From Nostoc cf. edaphicum LEGE 07299 (lineage in GTDB: Bacteria > Cyanobacteriota > Cyanobacteriia > Cyanobacteriales > Nostocaceae): a stretch of DNA of 7,775 bases. The translations under genes were made by a program, and so were the position numbers. The DNA lies in NCBI RefSeq assembly GCF_015207245.1, contig NZ_JADEXF010000122.1, forward strand, positions 1 through 7,775, written 5' to 3'. Below the pieces are notes generated by a model that made no database searches, was not told the DNA's origin, and saw only the letters and a program-made list of their open reading frames with translations. This document shows, in pieces, positions 6,541-7,775 of this stretch. The number at the start of each line of letters is the position of its first letter. The first letter of the stretch is position 1.

Positions 6541-6554
6541 TAATACTAGTATTA
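6541..6554. repeat. 14-bp perfect palindrome upstream of the kinase gene
   Basis: TAATACTAGTATTA is its own inverse complement. It lies about 50 bases upstream of the kinase start, in AT-rich DNA, where an operator could be expected. The 10-mer ATATTAGTAA occurs nearby at 6584 and again exactly 50 bases on, at 6634. No protein can be assigned to these sites, and AT-rich palindromes can arise by chance. Confidence 0.4.
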
Positions 6555-6616
6555 CAAATATGATTGCTTCATAACTTAGATGAATATTAGTAATATATAC
6601 TACTAGCAGTTATCTA

Positions 6617-6622
6617 ATTATA
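6617..6622 (-). promoter_or_regulatory. Candidate -10 box for the kinase gene
   Basis: On the minus strand this is a perfect TATAAT. The position 17 bases upstream (AGTTAC, complement of 6640-6645) is a poor -35, so it would need an activator or another sigma factor. It would give a leader of about 120 bases before ATG 6491. In DNA this AT-rich a chance match is quite possible. Confidence 0.25.
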
Positions 6623-6663
6623 CTCAGCTTAACATATTAGTAACTTAAAATAATGTGATAGAT

Positions 6664-6693
6664 TTGATAAATTTTTAAAACTAAGACTTATAG
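6664..6693 (+). promoter_or_regulatory. Candidate sigma-70 promoter for the EamA leader
   Basis: TTGATA (6664-6669) and TTATAG (6688-6693) are separated by 18 bases, each with one or two mismatches to consensus. It is placed just upstream of the structured leader and would give an untranslated region of nearly 200 bases before ATG 6895. This is a plausible but unproven promoter. Confidence 0.3.
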
Positions 6694-6718
6694 CAGTTTA
6701 AATTTGTTCCTGATATTA

Positions 6719-6894
6719 AGTTAGCGCAAGTCCGACGATAATCGTCTGCTTCAGTAGTACTGAGTGACTAAAAGAGTGAAACCGTAGATCGCAAACTACG
6801 AACCTAGCAAGTCAAACTTTACTGACAAGTAATTGAATTTAACACTCTTCTTAAATTACACTGCTAAGTTTGACTAGCTAATCAGGAGGCTAAG
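6719..6894 (+). promoter_or_regulatory. Possible structured leader RNA before the EamA transporter
   Basis: Several hairpins follow one another. GACGA/TCGTC lies at 6734-6746, TCAGT/ACTGA at 6751-6763 and CGTAG/CTACG at 6783-6800 (8-base loop). A long stem pairs TAGCAAGTCAAACTT (6805-6819) with AAGTTTGACTAGCTA (6866-6880), 14 of 15 positions, closing a 46-base loop. The long stem ends three bases before a strong AGGAGG ribosome binding site (6884-6889). This density of pairing contrasts with the flat AT-rich DNA upstream and suggests an RNA element controlling translation. I could not match it to any riboswitch class I know. It could instead be a protein-binding site or an unrelated small RNA. 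Confidence 0.4.
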
Positions 6895-7326
6895 ATGGAA
6901 AGCAACACCGCAACATGGTGGATATATGCATTATTGTCAGCTGGCTTTGCAGCATTGACAACTATCTTTGCCAAAATTGGGATAGAAAATGTGAATGCTA
7001 ATTTAGCAACAGCAATCCGAACTGTTGTGATCTTAGTAGTTGCTTGGGGGATTGTATTTTTTCAGGGAAACGTAGTTAATATCTCAGCTATATCCCAAAA
7101 AACCCTGATTTTCTTATTATTATCTGGACTATCTACAGGGTTATCATGGATTTTTTACTTCCAAGCCTTACAAGTAGGAAAAGCTTCCCTTGTTGCACCA
7201 ATTGATAAATCAAGCTTGGTACTAGTTTTATTATTTTCAGTCATTTTTTTGGGAGAAACATTAAGCTGGAAGATCCTTTTAGGAACTGGGTTAGTAGTCA
7301 TCGGCACTTTAGTTTTAATCATTTAA
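6895..7326 (+). CDS. Short EamA/DMT-superfamily membrane transporter
   Basis: A 143-residue hydrophobic protein with about five predicted membrane helices (roughly residues 8-28, 37-57, 70-90, 98-118 and 125-143). It ends in the EamA signature region: the APIDKSSLVLVLLFSVIFLGE segment (101-121), then LSWKILLGTGLVVIGTLVL. This matches the single-EamA-domain subgroup of about 140 residues (COG2510-like). Typical DMT exporters carry two such domains in about 300 residues, so this one probably works as a dimer. Substrates of this subgroup are unknown; metabolite or drug export is a family-level guess. The gene looks complete rather than truncated, because the start has a textbook AGGAGG five bases before ATG 6895 and the last helix is followed by a normal stop. 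It is flanked by long intergenic regions and appears to be transcribed alone. Confidence 0.88.
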   Translation: MESNTATWWIYALLSAGFAALTTIFAKIGIENVNANLATAIRTVVILVVAWGIVFFQGNVVNISAISQKTLIFLLLSGLSTGLSWIFYFQALQVGKASLVAPIDKSSLVLVLLFSVIFLGETLSWKILLGTGLVVIGTLVLII

Positions 7327-7531
7327 AATCTTAATTAAGCTCGACTCAATCAAAAATTAATAACTTGGTTTTCTTTATCCGGCAAAACCTAGATTTTTGG
7401 CAAATACTTTTTTCACATCACAGATTATCGATGAAGTGAAAAAAGTAAAACTACTGTCCCATAAAGGTTTCATCTGAAGCGATCGCGTTGCGAAGCAAAT
7501 GGATAAAGTCGAGCTAATCGTAAATATTAAC
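7327..7531. other. Intergenic region after the EamA gene
   Basis: I find no gene here. It holds a long inverted repeat (7405-7447) and one HIP1 octamer (7479-7486), embedded in GCGATCGCGTTGCGAAGC. Confidence 0.5.
7405..7447 (+). terminator. 12-bp perfect inverted repeat, possible terminator of the EamA gene
   Basis: TACTTTTTTCAC (7405-7416) and GTGAAAAAAGTA (7436-7447) are perfect inverse complements around a 19-base loop. It is the only strong hairpin downstream of the EamA stop codon. The T-run is inside the stem on either strand and no T-run follows it, so it is not a classical intrinsic terminator. It could protect a 3' end or be a protein-binding site. Confidence 0.3.
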
Positions 7532-7560
7532 TTGACAAGCAAGAATTAATTGTATATACA
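7532..7560 (+). promoter_or_regulatory. Sigma-70-type promoter of the marR fragment
   Basis: A perfect TTGACA (7532-7537) is followed, after exactly 17 bases, by TATACA (7555-7560), which has one mismatch to TATAAT. It lies 28 bases before ATG 7588. This is the best promoter match in the window. It is overlapped by the palindrome at 7545-7566. Confidence 0.6.
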
Positions 7561-7566
7561 CTTAAT
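7545..7566. promoter_or_regulatory. Palindromic operator-like site over the -10 box
   Basis: ATTAATTGTATATACACTTAAT is symmetric except for one pair of positions; its core TGTATATACA is perfect. It covers the spacer and -10 of the promoter in front of a MarR-type gene. MarR proteins are dimers that bind AT-rich palindromes of about this length and commonly repress their own genes, so autoregulation is a reasonable inference. Confidence 0.5.
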
Positions 7567-7587
7567 TATAATGAAAAAAATTCATTT

Positions 7588-7707
7588 ATGGAAAAGCAAG
7601 CTAGTGAGTTAAATTTGACTCAGTTGATTACTATTGAGGATACCTGCGCCTGCTTTAACCTTCGTAAAGCATCTAGAGCAGTTACCAGTAAACCAAAAAG
7701 TTTTTGA
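7588..7707 (+). pseudogene. Truncated MarR-family transcriptional regulator
   Basis: The 39-residue frame reads MEKQASELNLTQLITIED, then TCACFNLRKASRAVT (19-33), then SKPKSF and a TGA. The segment CACFNLRKASRAVT is the first helix region of a MarR-family regulator, in which 'C.CFNLRKASRAVTQ' is normally followed by a dimerisation helix and a winged helix-turn-helix. Family members are about 140-160 residues, so more than 100 residues, including the whole DNA-binding part, are missing. After the Thr codon (7686) none of the three forward frames to 7775 resumes a MarR-like sequence. This argues against a simple frameshift and for a deletion, insertion or rearrangement close to 7687. No ribosome binding site is evident before ATG 7588. 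The short homologous stretch limits confidence. Confidence 0.6.
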
Positions 7708-7775
7708 GAGAAGAGCAATCGCTAGACACAATGTAGCTTATGATACTTAAAAACACAGAATTTTCTGACTAGCAG

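Noticed and set aside
6759..6800. Hammerhead-ribozyme-like bases (CTGAGTGA ... GTGAAAC) in the EamA leader
   Set aside because: The first core box has an extra base relative to CUGANGA, and no cleavage triplet with a matching stem I follows, so the fold is not satisfied.

Overview
The window looks like chromosomal DNA from a filamentous, probably heterocyst-forming cyanobacterium (Nostocales). Two things support this. The palindrome GCGATCGC (HIP1) occurs eight times in 7.8 kb (starts near 852, 936, 2359, 3198, 3924, 4039, 5504 and 7479), far above chance. Gene ends are also decorated with runs of 7-base repeats of the kind common in Nostoc-type genomes. The protein families, gene spacing and AT-rich intergenic DNA fit too. 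I see no rRNA, tRNA, CRISPR array or transposase.

Layout, left to right. (1) Bases 1-1127 hold a magnesium transporter gene, mgtE, that appears to be rearranged. The CBS and membrane domains read on the + strand from about 108. Bases 1-116 on the MINUS strand encode the beginning of the MgtE N-terminal domain, which is exactly the kind of sequence missing from the + strand frame. The junction sits on a CAGCTG palindrome. This suggests an inversion inside the gene, or an assembly error. (2) A small minus-strand gene of unknown function (1216-1473) and a stress-type short-chain dehydrogenase (1680-2561, minus) follow, separated by heptamer repeats. (3) After a gene-poor stretch (2562-3130) comes a + strand ATP-grasp ligase related to the peptide ligase PGM1 (3131-4729). 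(4) It converges, with only about 22 bases between, on a membrane-anchored Ser/Thr protein kinase (minus, ending at 4752). The kinase tail is made of two kinds of tandem repeat, each carrying regularly spaced threonines. (5) A 400-base AT-rich region then leads into a short EamA/DMT-type membrane transporter (6895-7326, +), preceded by a run of hairpins that may be a structured leader RNA. (6) The right end has a good promoter overlapped by a palindromic operator-like site, followed by the first ~33 codons of a MarR-family regulator that stops abruptly.

The genes do not form an obvious operon or single pathway. Orientations alternate and most genes appear to have their own promoter region. 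The strongest leads are the mgtE inversion junction, the truncated marR with intact control region, the periodic threonine repeats in the kinase, the orphan PGM1-like ligase, and the structured leader of the EamA gene. All functional calls are from reading the sequence and family knowledge; no searches were run.
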